From contig JBAJFE010000038.1 in assembly GCA_037903355.1 (NCBI GenBank), forward strand, positions 868,001 to 932,000: a stretch of 64,000 nt of DNA. Direction: 5' to 3'. Both the position numbers and the translations under genes were made by a program. The notes beneath the pieces were generated by a model. The model saw nothing but the letters and a program-made list of their open reading frames with translations, had not been told where the DNA came from and made no database searches. The stretch is from Trichuris trichiura (Eukaryota; Nematoda; Enoplea; Trichinellida; Trichuridae). Positions 1 through 12,600 of this stretch are shown here, piece by piece (position 1 is the stretch's first letter; every line of letters starts with the position of its first letter).

Positions 1-438
1 CGGACGAAGAGGAACTAAACGCCTCAGACGATCAAAATCTGACTGTGCAAGCAAAGCTTTCCGCGGAAGAAATAACGTCACTGTTGAAATCGTTGATAGA
101 ATACCTGAGAAGGACTTATTTTTATTGTTTATGGTGCTCTGTTAGATATGAAGGTATGCAGGTACTTTTCGCATGAATTTTTTTCTTACCCTTTGTATTT
201 TCCTCTTGCATTTGATGGCTGCAGACCAATTACTCGGTCGTAAGGAACGATTGAGTAGTTGTCTGGTGCCTATAAAAAAGCTGAACTTTCGAGGAGGTTG
301 GTTGTCTGCCAATCTTGCGATCAAGTTCTCACACGAGTAGTGTACTGTATGGTGGAAATCTGTGTGATTCTTTTTATCATAGATTCAGAGGACATGAACG
401 AAAACTGCCCGGGTGATTCAGCAGATTTGCATACATAG
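1..438 (+). CDS. GPATCH11: GPATCH11-like G-patch protein, 3' end only
   Basis: Two exons, <1-155 and 383-438, joined by a GT-AG intron (156-382); the split codon gives Asp. The first fragment ends in an acidic linker, a helix and the pair of cysteines in YFYCLWCSVRYE; the second continues DSEDMNENCPG and stops at 436-438. This Cys-X2-Cys followed by Tyr-Glu-Asp and Asn-Cys-Pro-Gly is the DUF4187-type C-terminus of GPATCH11 (CCDC75), a G-patch protein found with kinetochore and splicing factors. The G-patch itself lies upstream of the window. Identification rests on this C-terminal block alone, but the block is distinctive. About 240 bp separate its stop from the CWF19L1 start on the same strand. 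Confidence 0.75.
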
Positions 439-676
439 GAAACTGCAGCATTTAATTCTTTTGGAATAAAACTATGCAGGCTAATTCTCGCCACCTTATT
501 GATATTAATGGTTGTTACATCCTGCTTGTCTGCCTCGTCAATTGGAATGCTTGAATAAGTGAATTAGCATTTAGACTACGTGACTGTCAAGTTGCCCTCA
601 TTCGCGCTTACTAAGAGTATTCTCCGTTGGCCGGGAAAAAGTTCGCTTTGTTAGCTCAGGTTAATTGAAAACTGTT

Positions 677-2538
677 ATGGCCGAGTATCAACAAAAAGTA
701 CTAGTTTGTGGCGACGTTCTGGGCAACTTCGTTAATTTATGGGTTCGCATGGAACAAGTGCTGAGAAAAATTACCAATTTCGAAATGATGCTCGTATGTG
801 GAGAATTCTTTGGCAGCGACATGACGGAAAACTTGCGAATTACCAAAGGCGAACTAAGATGTCCTCTGCCTACGTACATTTTAGGGCCAGTGAAACCGGA
901 AGCTGCGCGCTATTACTGCAACGTTGCAGGTGGAGAGATTGGTCACAATTTGATTTATCTTGGCAAAAAGGGTATGTTTACAAGTGCATCCGGCCTGACT
1001 GTAGCATATCTGAGCGGTTTCGAATCAGAATACGAAGATGAATTTCATTTTTCGGAGGATACTGTCGATCGACTGATAGCATCAGTTACATCGCGTCCCA
1101 GTTTTTCTGGAATTGATATTTTGCTGACTAGCCAGTGGCCGCAGGGAGTCGAGCATTTATCCCCAGTTGCCCCCGACGTATATGAGGAAGAGGACTTGCG
1201 TAGCTCTATGTTGGTTACCAAACTCGCAGCTGCCTTGAGACCGCGCTATCATTTTTCCGCAAATACGGGCTGTCACTTTGAACGACCTCCCTACAGGAAC
1301 TCACCTCTTGTTGCAAGGCAACCTGGCAATACAACGCGCTTTGTGGGTTTGTCTCGTTGCGGCAATCCGTCCAAGTTAAAGTATTTATTTGCTTTCAATA
1401 TCATACCCTTTAAGTACCTCGCACCTGGCCAAGCAACTGAAGAATCTGCGGTGACAACTGAATTCCCGTACACGGAAACTTTGCAAGAACTCGAAATAAG
1501 GAAAGAACAAAAGAAACAGAAAAAACCTAATGATAACATCAAAGGAAAGCAATTCTTTTTTGATTTCGCGTCCGTTGAGGCTTCCAGTGCTACCGACAAC
1601 GAGCAAGGAAGCAGGTAAGTCAAAGTTGGAACCTTGTCGCAGTGATATAGGTACTTTCAGTTTTCGAAAGCGCAACCGAAGAGAGCATTTGCAAGAACTC
1701 GAAATAAGTAATGATAACATCAAAGGAAAGCAATTCTTTTTTGATTTCGCGTCCGTTGAGGCTTCCAGTGCTACTGACAACGAGCAAGGAAGCAGGTAAG
1801 TCAAAGTTGGAACCTTGTCGAAGTGATATAAGTACTTTCAGTTTTCGAAAGCGCAACCGAAGAGAGCATGGCGGTCAGGAAAAGAAAGCGAATTATGGTC
1901 CATGTTGGTTTTGCCTCTCCAGTCCTGAAGTTGAAAAGCATTTGATTGTATCCATCAGCGACAACGCTTATTTGTCGCTTACAAAAGGCGGTCTTTGTGA
2001 CGATCATTTTTTGATATCCTCAATAGGGCACGTTCAGTCAATTAGCGCTGCGGATGGCGAAATCAAGGAAGAAGTAGAACAATACAAGTCGTGTCTGAAA
2101 AGTTACTTTGAAGATCAGGGAAAGTGCGTCGTTTTCTTTGAACGCAACTATCGTACGCAACATATGCAAGTACACGCCGTCCCTTTGCCAGCTGACAAGG
2201 CAGTGAACATTAGAGCATGTTTCCTGCAAACCGCTGCCAATCATGGATTTGAACTCATGGAAGTTGCTGAAGACGTGGAAATAAGCGAAGTAGTCAACCC
2301 AGGCTGCCCTTATTTTTTTGCTGAACTTCCCTATGGTCAAAAGTTGTTGGTACTTCGCATGCGTCAATTTCCCGTCCATTTTGCACGCGAAGCACTGACG
2401 CACAGAGATTTGCTAAACTGTCCGGAAAAAGTCGACTGGCATAACTGCGCATTGACGGTAGAAGAAGAAACTCAGCTGGCTTTGAAATTTCGAGATTCAT
2501 TTTCAAAGTATGATTTCAACCAAGTATTACTTCCATAA
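677..2538 (+). CDS. CWF19L1: CWF19-like protein 1 (CwfJ family), with a duplicated exon
   Basis: Exons 677-1614, 1661-1795 and 1842-2538; both introns are 46 nt GT-AG, and the model closes in frame at 589 aa. The N-terminal part (about residues 5-250) is the metallophosphoesterase-like fold of the family, beginning KVLVCGDVLGN. The C-terminal part holds CwfJ_C_1 (YGPCWFCLSSPE near residue 370, IGHVQS, and the HIT-like HMQVHAVPLP near 464-473) followed by CwfJ_C_2. Family members (yeast Drn1, fission yeast Cwf19) act in late spliceosome disassembly and lariat turnover. ATG at 677 is chosen because the open frame upstream has only a TTG; a possible trans-splice acceptor (ctcag) lies just before it. 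AATAAA occurs at 2537 and 2544. Exon 2 (45 codons) is a near copy of the end of exon 1. Confidence 0.88.
1481..1869 (+). repeat. Tandem exon-plus-intron duplication inside CWF19L1
   Basis: Copy 1 is 1481-1688 and copy 2 is 1689-1869. They are nearly identical through the end of the upstream exon, the whole 46-nt intron and the first 28 nt of the next exon. Copy 2 lacks 27 nt of a Lys/Gln-rich codon run. The duplicated exon has the same phase on both sides (2-2), so the transcript stays in frame whether it is included or skipped. The few differences imply a recent event. Confidence 0.9.
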
Positions 2539-2965
2539 TAAATAATAAACACCAGTTTCTCTCTTCAAAAAAGCCTTTCAGATCAATGATAAGGCTCAGC
2601 GACTGTCGACTCGACAGCTAAAGAAATGGTATTCAATAGGAGTCAGAGAAATTATCCAAATGAAATTGCGCGGCACTGAAATTGTTTACAGCGTAAAGGA
2701 CGACATAGGCTGATAAGTGCTTCTTAAATAGTTGAAGCCATCCAAGATAAAACATGCCAGGCAAGATGAAAGTTCGTTGGTAAAACACTCGGCTGCTGCG
2801 CGTTCAGAAGATTTAAAAATGATTAAACAGATCCGGTAACGGTGATTTTAAAGAGTGAAAAACATAGACGTGACGTTACAAACTGTGCGACTTGCATTAT
2901 CTTGAGTTTATTTAACGCGTACTGTATTTTTAAGAGGAGGGGCGAAGTTACTACATTACTTAATA

Positions 2966-4384
2966 ATGGACGCTGGAGGAGGTGTGAAAGTGGTAAATGA
3001 AGTACCGGATAATATGCTACGTCTAATTCGCCTTGTTACAAAAGCCTTTTATGGACCTGAATTTGGTGGGTTCTTTTTTCTTAATTCTGTCGCTGCAGTT
3101 GTTGCTCTTTTAGGCGTTGTTATTGACCTGTTAATTAGGAATGTTAGCATGCGTGAAGAAGAATTGCGCTCTATGCTGAAGTTTGAGCCGAAACAGTTGC
3201 GCGGAGTATGGAACCTTTAATCACTTTCACTTTGCTGCTTCCTAAGTTTTCCATTTTTTAGATTCTCATTACCCTGAAAAATGACAAAATAGTTAAAGAA
3301 CGGCAAGAAACGGAACCTCGGGCGGAGGGTCGTCCTCTGCGTCATAATTACTACTTTATTTCCTATGCGTCCATGCTTAATATGGTGAAATACAAGTTAG
3401 ACTTAATGAGGTACAGGTTATTTCTTCGTTGGTTCCCACTAGCCTTGCTTGTTTCAGAAAAAAACTGGAGTCGCAAGAAAATTCTTCGTCGAACAGATCA
3501 TCGTTCAAATGTACCAAATGCAGCAAGGTGTACTCCGACTTAGAAATTAGTAAGCCAGATTTCTTGCTTTTCCAGTTACCGAATGAAAAAGTGAACATTT
3601 GAGACGTACTGTGGAACGGTCAAGAAATGAAATGCGTATACTGTGCGAATATTGTAGTCGAAAATGATGTTCCTTCCGGTGACGATGTTCTGAGGCACGA
3701 GTCTCTCCTATTTTATTTAAACTGGTCAACCGTTATTCTAGAACTAGCCTTGCAAAGTTTAACGAACAATTGTGGCCCTTGTTCGATCTCCTCATTTCCC
3801 TTGAAGGTATTCAACTAGCGCCGCATTTGTTAGAGCCTGATCCTCCTGCCAAACTTCGTTTGGACAGGCTCAACAGGGAGGACTCGCACGCAACGAATTT
3901 CGACAGTCGATCTGGAAAGCGCAGTGGTCGTGATCTTCATGACGGTGCTAACTTCGCAGGTCCGCAGTTCAAAAGTGTGGTCATTGCCGATAACACTGTT
4001 CAGTTACGCGACACGCCAAAAGAGATTCCCGCCTGGATGCAATCTAGTACAGTCCGAAATGAGGCGGCGTTTCCTAGTATTTCTTCAGAAAAGGCTGCAA
4101 CAACAGCGGCTGAAGCTGATTCTAAGCCGAACGACATAGTTATGAAGCTGTTGGCCCATGAAAACATAAGCGAGGAAGCTGGTACAGCAAAGCAGGAAGA
4201 AGACGACGAAGATAGCGATTTTGAAGACGTCCCTGAACAGATAACGGTCACCGTTCAGGGACAACCTAAATCTTTGGAAGAACTTATGGCAAATCCGGTG
4301 CTCGTTAATTCAATGACGGAAGAAGAGAAGGAACGATACGTGCAAGTTACTCAGCAAGCGTTTCAGCATTTCTATATGGATTAG
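2966..4384 (+). CDS. GTF2E1: Transcription initiation factor TFIIE subunit alpha
   Basis: Six exons: 2966-3065, 3114-3205, 3262-3410, 3458-3549, 3604-3694 and 3742-4384; total 1167 nt, 388 aa. TFIIE alpha recruits and regulates TFIIH during Pol II initiation. The N-terminal winged helix (about 10-115) reads through AFYGPEFGVVIDLLIRN, LKFEPKQLRG and NYYFISY. A C4 zinc site is complete: C132/C135 in KCTKC and C155/C158 in CVYC. The tail is acidic (EEDDEDSDFEDVPEQI) and ends in the conserved C-terminal helix (TEEEKERYVQVTQQAF). It is somewhat shorter than the human protein (439 aa). Introns are 47-56 nt. Intron 5 (3695-3741) starts with GC rather than GT; no GT donor keeps the frame there. Confidence 0.93.
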
Positions 4385-6678
4385 AGTTCAAAAATTCCAA
4401 GCATACGTTTTGAAAATATTCTGTGGCCAGTACTTTTGAGCTTAAACGGTTATTCTTTCAACTTTGAGCAGTTTTGAATATTTCCATTAAACGTATTGCG
4501 CCTGTAGCTCTCGTGTGTTGCTTCTCCGTCAAGTTGCAAAATGAGTGTACACGCAGCGTAGATTTACTTATTTGCTCTTTGAAATGGAAGAGCTCTTGGA
4601 AATGCCCAATGCCTGTACCACTCTAAGTTTTGTCATTGAACGCATGGGTTGTATTAACCATTTTTAGCAACACGGCCAAATTTAGGGAGTTAGCTTCTGT
4701 CGTTGTAATATTATGTTCCCGCAGCTTTTCATCGCGTTCAGGTAAAAACCAAATCAGAACAATTGATAAAGAGGATTCTCAGTATGAAGTTAAAGCAACA
4801 CGTGCATCTGCGATGTAGATATAGTTGTTGCGTAATCAGTTTGCAAACATTTGTAACCTACTTAGCCATGGAATGAAACTCTTGCAAACCTTTACGCGGC
4901 AAGGTTCTCTCCGTATTCCGGCAGTTCTTTAAGCAATAGAAATTTAAGGATTACGCTGAGGATAACGCGTAACCGATTAATCTGTCGTTTTATGAGGATT
5001 ACAGTCCAAAATAGTTCTCTTTGAAAGAACAAATAGCATCTAAAACTTTGGCAGACTGCTTTTAATGCAAGTTGCAGCGTTTCTTGTTGTAATGTAACTC
5101 TGCGAGGTGAAGCCTGCTTTGTTAAACCAATAAACAAAATTCCACTGACCTGAAGCAAAGTTTCCACAACCAGAAATACTGTTAAAGGGAAATTATCAAT
5201 CGCAGCAGCTTTCAGCCTTAGTTGGTGGTCAATAAGGTTGAATAACAATCGACATTTACAACGAGTACTGCTTCCAAGCAGTGACATTTGCATATCCGGA
5301 GCTAACTGATTTGATTGGATCAATTTTTTTTGGTCACCGTTAGGCATAAATTGTGCATTATTTTTACCTCAAGTAGACCAAATCAACACTTGTTGAAGTC
5401 CCTGCAGGCAATTCGCGAAGAAAGCAATTTGCTTGCAGCCGGACTGTCGTTTTCTGCATCAACGAACTTGACTGGTTTAAGGCAGTCATTGTTATTCCCC
5501 AAATGTCATTGCTCTTAAAATGTACGCAGTCGAAAAGAGAAAGCAAATTACACCAATTCACGAGCCGATACATGCTGAACAAGTCTGCTAAGACTGCCAA
5601 CTTAACATTGGATAAGTAAGCAGACGCGTAATCTCTTCACAACGGGAGTTCAGAAAACACACGCTCCCGTACAAAAGCATCATGTTTTCAAGCCAACTTA
5701 ACATTGGATAAAAGACGCGTAATCGTTCAGTAGAAGACAATATGCAAGAGCGCAGAGATTATTTGCCTCGTTAGAATGATTATGTTAAAGGTAACCAAAA
5801 AGTGAATCACTGACGCAATCGAAAATGCCAGTTTTCTTTCCGCGTCAAAGTCTCAACAGGCAAGGGTTCATTAAAGTCGTCACGAAAGTCACATCATCGA
5901 AGCCCTTTAGCTTAAGCATCGGAAAAGAGAAACAGATAAGTGAATGAATGATAGTGAAGTTTCAATGCAACTTGAAAACCGTTTTCCGGGTTATTACGTT
6001 CTGTAGAGATAAAAAGGCACACTCGTAAAGTCATGGCTTTGATGGGAACTGTAGACTATTGGTCTGCATGGAGCAGCACTGCAGCCTGACCAAGCTGTTC
6101 GATTTCTAAATAAAATCCAAGTCAAGAACGTAAAACGCGCAGACGTTGGAGATGTTCCCGTTAACTGCAAATAGGCGTATAGTAGTTTTCTAGAAGGTAA
6201 CTGCGATTATGCCAAAGGTACGTAATGAAGCAATAATGCCTGTGGCTTAATATCGTAGTCTCCACGTTCCAACTTCTTTTGGCGTACATGTCGCTGGCCT
6301 GGCGAATTAGAATATTAATGTCAAATGCTAAGAAGTCTTGTCGTTCAAAAACAATTATTGACGAAATAATGGCCTTTCCCTTTAGAACTACTTTTGCAGA
6401 AAAGGAGGGAATGCCTGCAAACGGCTTTCTCTCAAAAGATTTGGTACACTGCACGTCATTGTCTCTTGTTGTTCTGGTGTTTTGCATGTTTACTGAGCGT
6501 ATCGACTACTGAACGAGCCATACACCGTGGTGATTTACTAACGCAGCCGTTGTGGCTACCCACTAAATTGGCCTATTTTCCTGGCACTGCGCAGTATTGA
6601 CCGCGTGCAGTACTGCTCGTGAGTGGGGTGTCATTCTACTGGAGTGAACTTCTGTTTTGGCGTTAAAACTAAGTCCTC
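4385..6678. other. Intergenic region between GTF2E1 and the SLC27A gene
   Basis: ATTAAA near 4486 may be the GTF2E1 poly(A) signal. Apart from the weak minus-strand ORF at 4892-5347, I see no supported gene. A phrase of about 12 nt (ccaacttaacattggataa) recurs at about 5597 and 5694, a minor direct repeat. Confidence 0.5.
4892..5347 (-). CDS. Possible multipass membrane protein fragment
   Basis: An open frame of 151 codons with two hydrophobic stretches (around FPLTVFLVVETLLQVSGILF and FWTVILIKRQINRL...ILSVILKFLLL) ending ELPEYGENLAA. The pattern is compatible with a C-terminal piece of a chemoreceptor-like or transporter-like protein, but I recognise no family motif. A possible upstream exon on the same strand (about 5600-5367, ending at a gtaaaa donor) could not be joined in frame. 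It may be chance. No function is proposed. Confidence 0.2.
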   Translation of the reverse strand: MPNGDQKKLIQSNQLAPDMQMSLLGSSTRCKCRLLFNLIDHQLRLKAAAIDNFPLTVFLVVETLLQVSGILFIGLTKQASPRRVTLQQETLQLALKAVCQSFRCYLFFQRELFWTVILIKRQINRLRVILSVILKFLLLKELPEYGENLAA

Positions 6679-9600
6679 ATGATTATTGAGTGCTTTTTCG
6701 GCGCTTTGTTAGTGTTAATGATTTTCTCTGACATACCGGAAGCAACATATCTGCTGTTTATTTCATTAATTGCTTCATGGTGTCTACGTAATCGTGACTT
6801 TTTACGACGTGCTTTGTATACTCTGCCTCGAGATATCAAGTACGTTCAGGTAGTTTATATTGATCTGTGATTACATTAATTTGTTCTTCTCGCAGAGGCA
6901 TTTCGGTACTTGCAAAAGTGCAGTGGTTTAACTACATAGCCGCAAGGTGCAACTATTCAGTTGACTTATTGTTTGACGGCATTGCGAAGAAATATCCAAA
7001 TAAGACAGCTTTGGAGATGGCTGACAAAAAACTGGCCTTTACATTTGACGAGTTGCAGCGATTGTCTTGGAGAATTGCTAATTATTTCGGAGAGAAACTA
7101 CATCTGAGAGAAGGCGACGTTGTTGCCATATTTATGCAGAATCGACCTGAGTGCGGTGCATTCCTTCTTGGTACTGCTCGCAAAGGTTTGATATTGGCGC
7201 AACTGAATTTTAACCTTCGTCTTGATTCACTTGCACACTGCCTTAATGCTGCCAAAGCGAAGTGTCTTATTCTCGAAGAATGTTTGCTTCCATGTAACAG
7301 CTGTTCTCCTTGGTTTTCTCCAAGTTTGTTCGTTAATGTTTAGACTTCCAGGAAGCTATCAACGCAAAACTTGTTGACAATGATTTATTAGTGGTAGTAT
7401 ACGGTGATGACGAACGTGAAACTGCGTACGTCAACTTGAAGTGCGCCTTACGGACGGTTTCCGATGAACAACCAAAAGGGTACCGCCGTATTGCTGGACA
7501 CAAAAGTTAATCATTAGTCTCCATCTTCTATTAGAAGTTTGGCATTCTTGTTGCAGGTGTGCTCACCTACATTTACACTTCTGGCACTACTGGTATGCCT
7601 AAACCTGCGAAAATAACGCACGCAAGGTGAATAGTCACTTTTTTCATACCAAAAATACAATGACCTCTGCCGCAAAATGTATGCTAAGCTTGCAGTCAAG
7701 TGTGTGGCTTTCATAACTAGCTTGGGTATTTTGAATGGTGGGCGCCTTGTACCTGTCTTCTGTGTTATTACCTTTTCCTGTGATAACCGTCGAGCGTGAA
7801 ATAAGAGCTCTTCATTGTCTGTAGTGCTCAGAGCTGTTCATGCCCCACCTTCAGCGAGGGGTTACAGAATGTACAAGGGTCGTCGATGCTACAATGTTCA
7901 CGTTGTCGTCGGTAGTGTTCGCCACCTAACGATAATACGTACCGGTGTTTCCCCACTGGACTAATTTATTAAGTCCATTTCGCGGCTGCAGGAAAGTGAG
8001 CATTGTGCGCTAATAATGGATCACGAAGCTGCGCGGTAGAAACTTTATAAGACTTTAATGGGCAGCGCTAATTCATGCTGTGTAAAAATTATAACGTCCA
8101 TTAAAACCCTTACGGTAATATATCCAAAAAAAGTAAGAACGAACAAAAAAATCGTTTAGCGTAATAGAGCCATTTAATTGTCCCTTTTACTGTCGAGTGG
8201 CAGCCTTAAGATAATTAGTGTCACTATTTTCAAAGGGTGAATCAAAATTCTGAAAGCAAATTTGTACGCTTGCCTGAGAATCATTTAATTTAGTGACCGG
8301 GAACTTTGTTTTAACTGAGTAGTTCGAATAGGTTCTTGCAGCTGGTATGCAGCTCTCCGTATCCCCAACTTTTCATAAATCAGTACTTGATTTATATACC
8401 CAAGATACCTTCTTGGTCGCACCTCATTCGATGACCTTCATTCCTCCTGCTTTTGCACGTGAACGCTTTTTCTGAACAGTATTGATTAATGCATGTTAAA
8501 TTTGTACTTTTTTCTTAGTCTAACCTTGAGGTGTTGGCCATTTAACCTTGAAAGACGAACGCTCGCTATTTTCTAGAAACAATTCATCTGAAGATTCAGT
8601 GCTAGATTTTTGTCAGCGTACAATTTCGCGTTTTCGATATTTTGCTAGCATTTCTAGATCTACTGGCGCGAAATCTCTTTTCATCAATTTTGCGTTGAGG
8701 CTATTTACAGTCTTTTTTCTCGAAGAGAATTAGTTTCATAATTTTGTACGAAGGTGCTACCACTGCATTCGTATCTTTTATTCGTGGGCCTCACTTGTCA
8801 GGACTGTGCTGCTCGTAGCGACAGTTTTTGTGGTCACACTTCTGCAAGGCGAAACACGGTAGGCAGTCCTCTATCATGGTAAATGTTGAACTGGTAGTAG
8901 GGGAATCGTGAAGGCAATATTGGAGTTGTATCCTTATTAACCTTTTTGTCAGTGTCAGTCGACAGTTTGAAAGTACTTCCTATTGGGAACATTTTAGGAA
9001 TGGAGCCATTACTTAATATTGTCCCTGGTGTTGGGCCCAGATCAATCCTGAAAGCTACGGCAATTGTCTTTGGGCGGTCGCTAAAAGAAAGTGATTTGGA
9101 AGTGTTTACTGATGCTGGCGCGCAGATCATCAGGGATATAACCGTGATATCACCATCATAAGCTGACCCTTTATCACGAATTCTATTTGCGGAACGACCT
9201 ACAATTCGGAACACTTTCGAGCGCCTACGTGACGTCACAAGCGTTCCCTACGTGACTTCATATCACGACCTGCTTGGAAAATAGTGTTGGGCGGATAACT
9301 GGAAGTGCAAGTAACACATTTTCTGATTAAAGCGACATCTATATGGCCGCTGATAATGGAATCTGGTAGCACGTTAATGTCCCAGAATAACTTTGACTTC
9401 AATAAAAAAATTTGAACTAATTTTTTTGAACTAAGATGATTTTGTCAGAACATTGATATGATCGAAGAAAGCTTCTACGATAAAGCCTCTTGTTAACAGA
9501 TGAATGTTAACGAAGCATCCTAAGAAAATACTGCGCAGAATGCTTCGTCATCTTTGGGGGACCAACTGCCACTTCATAAAAACTACTAACTTTAAGTATC

Positions 9601-12600
9601 CCACCAAGTTACCTTCCTGCTTTGTTTTAGGGTGTGTGTGAACGATTAAGTGAACGTAGCATTTACACTGGTCATAAAGTGTCACATTGCACATTGTGAA
9701 CCATACATTCTTAGAAATGGATTGCTTGCTGTGTTTTAGAAGTGATGGCGCTGCAAGTTTAAGATGAACTATTTAAGCTGTTATTAAGATGAACTATGTA
9801 TATATGGTTCGGTATCGGTTCCTGCTCTGTATCGACCGGGGTACGTTCTCAACGTGATCCCTGGATAATAGAGAACGCTTATAAGCGCACACGTAGTGTG
9901 GCTTTAGTAAAAATGCGTGCTAAGTCGTGCAAAAATAAGCCAGTTTTCCTTGGCAGTGGCATTTTTCAGGTAGCATGCTGTCGAATGATCGTTCTTCAAG
10001 AGCGCATGTCAGCAAATCTCTGTTCTTCTGTTTAACAGCCACCAAGCCGATGCTTCTCTAGGTGACTGGTTAGCGAACCGGTGCTCCTCCTGGGCAGTCC
10101 ATCAGCAAACGCGGACATAGATTTAGGAAGTCTGATTTACTGGCTGCCATAACATCTCAAGTTTTACGATGCTTCGTTGCGTCCTAACTGCCAGGGGACC
10201 AGTCCAGACGCAAATACTGCCATGTTATCTCAGGGCTTTCTTTGATAGGCGTTCTTTGTATTGCTCAGACAGTTGCTGAAAATTTAGTCTGGAGTAGCAG
10301 CACCGCTGTGAATCACCGATAAAGGAGCATATAGCGCCACTATCTTGTAGCCCTCTATCAATGAGGAGCCGCAGGTTGCTCCTAACTCCGCTTGTCCGAA
10401 CAAACCGGGTGAGCAGTATCATAGAAACGCGTGAAAGTTCATGGTAGCTCCATTAACAATTTTGTTTTTAATGACTACTTCAATTCCCACACGTATTTCC
10501 AACTTTTCATATGCTAATGCTGATTTTGCTTCTTACACAGGCTGCGAAATGCGTGACATTTAACTGCGTGGGCGATGGAAGGGGAAACCGCGAATATGGA
10601 GCCCTTAGTATATTCATCTATATTTTTTTCTGAAAATATAACTTTTTGGCATGGGGCCATAGGTTTTCATGTTTGGATTGTTTGTACGGAGCTTCTCCCG
10701 TCGAAAAATACAAAAACTTTTGATGGTAGGTCGTAGCTTTCAGGCCACGCGTGACCTGTCCTCAGCGGTACTAAAACTTAATGTGAAGTTAGAAATGTAA
10801 AATTAATGTAAATTGTAGTTTTACATTGTTTTTTAGTACTGAGGACGGGTCACGCGCGGCCTGAAAGCTTCGACTTACCATTTTTTCTATTTTTCAACGG
10901 GACAAGCTCCGTACATACAAATAAATAAACATAAAAAAGTATATATATTGTTGATTCTTGATCGCTGAGAATTCTCTTACAGTTTTTGTAGGCCACCTAA
11001 GCCAATTGTAAATTTTGGAAACCTGAGACTTTGGTCGTGCTTTCCTACGCGAAATAAAAATTGTAACCACTGGCACTGGGTACGTTCGATCTGTTGCTCA
11101 AACCGCTGTACCTCATTGCTTTCCGACGTTATCCAATGATTCGCCAAGAGTTTCTGTAAACTTCCTAAGCCTAAACCAAAACTTGAAACAACTGAGCGGT
11201 TAGTCATACTTTTCCTACGTAAACTAAAGAGTAGAACTACATTGCGTAGAGTCGGTTTGTCGCTCATTATTGATCTTCAAACTGCTCTTGTTCATTATTT
11301 TTCTCCACAAACCGAAAATTCGCTAACAGTTTCTGTAGCCTGCCTAATTTTAGGCCAAAACTGAAGGCAGCTGAGATGCAGGTCATTCATTTTCTACGTG
11401 AGGTAAAAATTCGTAAACGAAATCATTGTAACGGGTCACTGTTCATCATCAGTTTAGTGTACATGGAATTTGTTCCAGTTCGATGTCGCAATGACACGAA
11501 AGCGCGAAAGATTGTCTTTTTGGTTTTTTGCTTTGGAACGAGATTAAAGGTTTTCTCATTTGACTCGTGTTCGTTGCAAGATCGGGCGGGAACAAATCCA
11601 TGTACGCTCCGCTAGTACGGTAAAAGTCAGAAAACTCGGACTGTGTACAGTTGACTCAATTTAGACGCAACAATAAAGCCGACACAGTTCAAAGACTTTT
11701 TATGGTCTACTCAGTAGGCGTGCAGGTACTCAGTCTACACGGTACAATAAAGTCCCCCAAAGAGCAAAGGGGTCTTACGCCTTGCAGTCACGGGTGACCA
11801 GTAATTTGATTATTAATTATTTGAAATTACAATGCTGTGACATCCTGGGGCGAATGCTGCCGCTGGTGTCCAAATTTTTGGGCGGAAGCGTTAGAATACC
11901 CGAACAGGGCACCCCCAACCATTTTTTGCAAAGCAATGTAATTTTTAATATGCATTCTTTAAATTAAATTAAAATGTTGTTCCGTCTCCTCATTTCAGTT
12001 TTTTTCTGAACCTGCACCTGCTTGTGGTACTTCTATTTAGTCCACACCTTATATCTAATGCTGCGTGGTTGATTAACACGCTCTTCTGACCTGCATTTCA
12101 CGTACGTTGGATCGCGCTTCTTTTGAAACATTCAGCTTTCTTCAGATTCCATTTGCATTAAGGACATGATTTTGTATCTTTAAAGAATGTACACTTTTTA
12201 AACTGAAAATTTCGGAGTTGTTATGTATTATCGTGCAAAGTATAGGACCGGCGCAGCTGCCTAATCTTTGATCGCGTAGTAAGGTGAGCCTGCGGTACGG
12301 TAATGTCATCTGAGTAGGTCGGCATGAGAGGAAATGAAATTGTTCCTTACCATACCTATTAATTGTCACTTTATTCTAGTTCTTAAAATGTTGATTGCTG
12401 TGAACTTTAGCAGCAGTTTGAAAAGGTGAAACAGTTTTCTTGGTAGAAGTTATTGACTTTATATTTTACTGAAAAAAACAGGTTGAGTTAAGAACTCCGG
12501 CATTTCCTATCCGGCCGCTCTCGCGCAGGATAGTTTCTATCTACGAAAGTGATAACATTCACGTGAAATTTATTGATATGAAGCATGTCATGCGTTTCAC

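Noticed and set aside
1385..2007. Minus-strand frames with repeated peptides (CSLSVALEASTDAKSKKNC)
   Set aside because: Antisense of the tandem exon duplication in CWF19L1.
8834..9238. Minus-strand 134-codon frame (and 71-codon plus frame) in SLC27A intron 4
   Set aside because: Overlapping frames, no recognisable domain, no start or splice context. Possibly a fragment of an unknown repeat.
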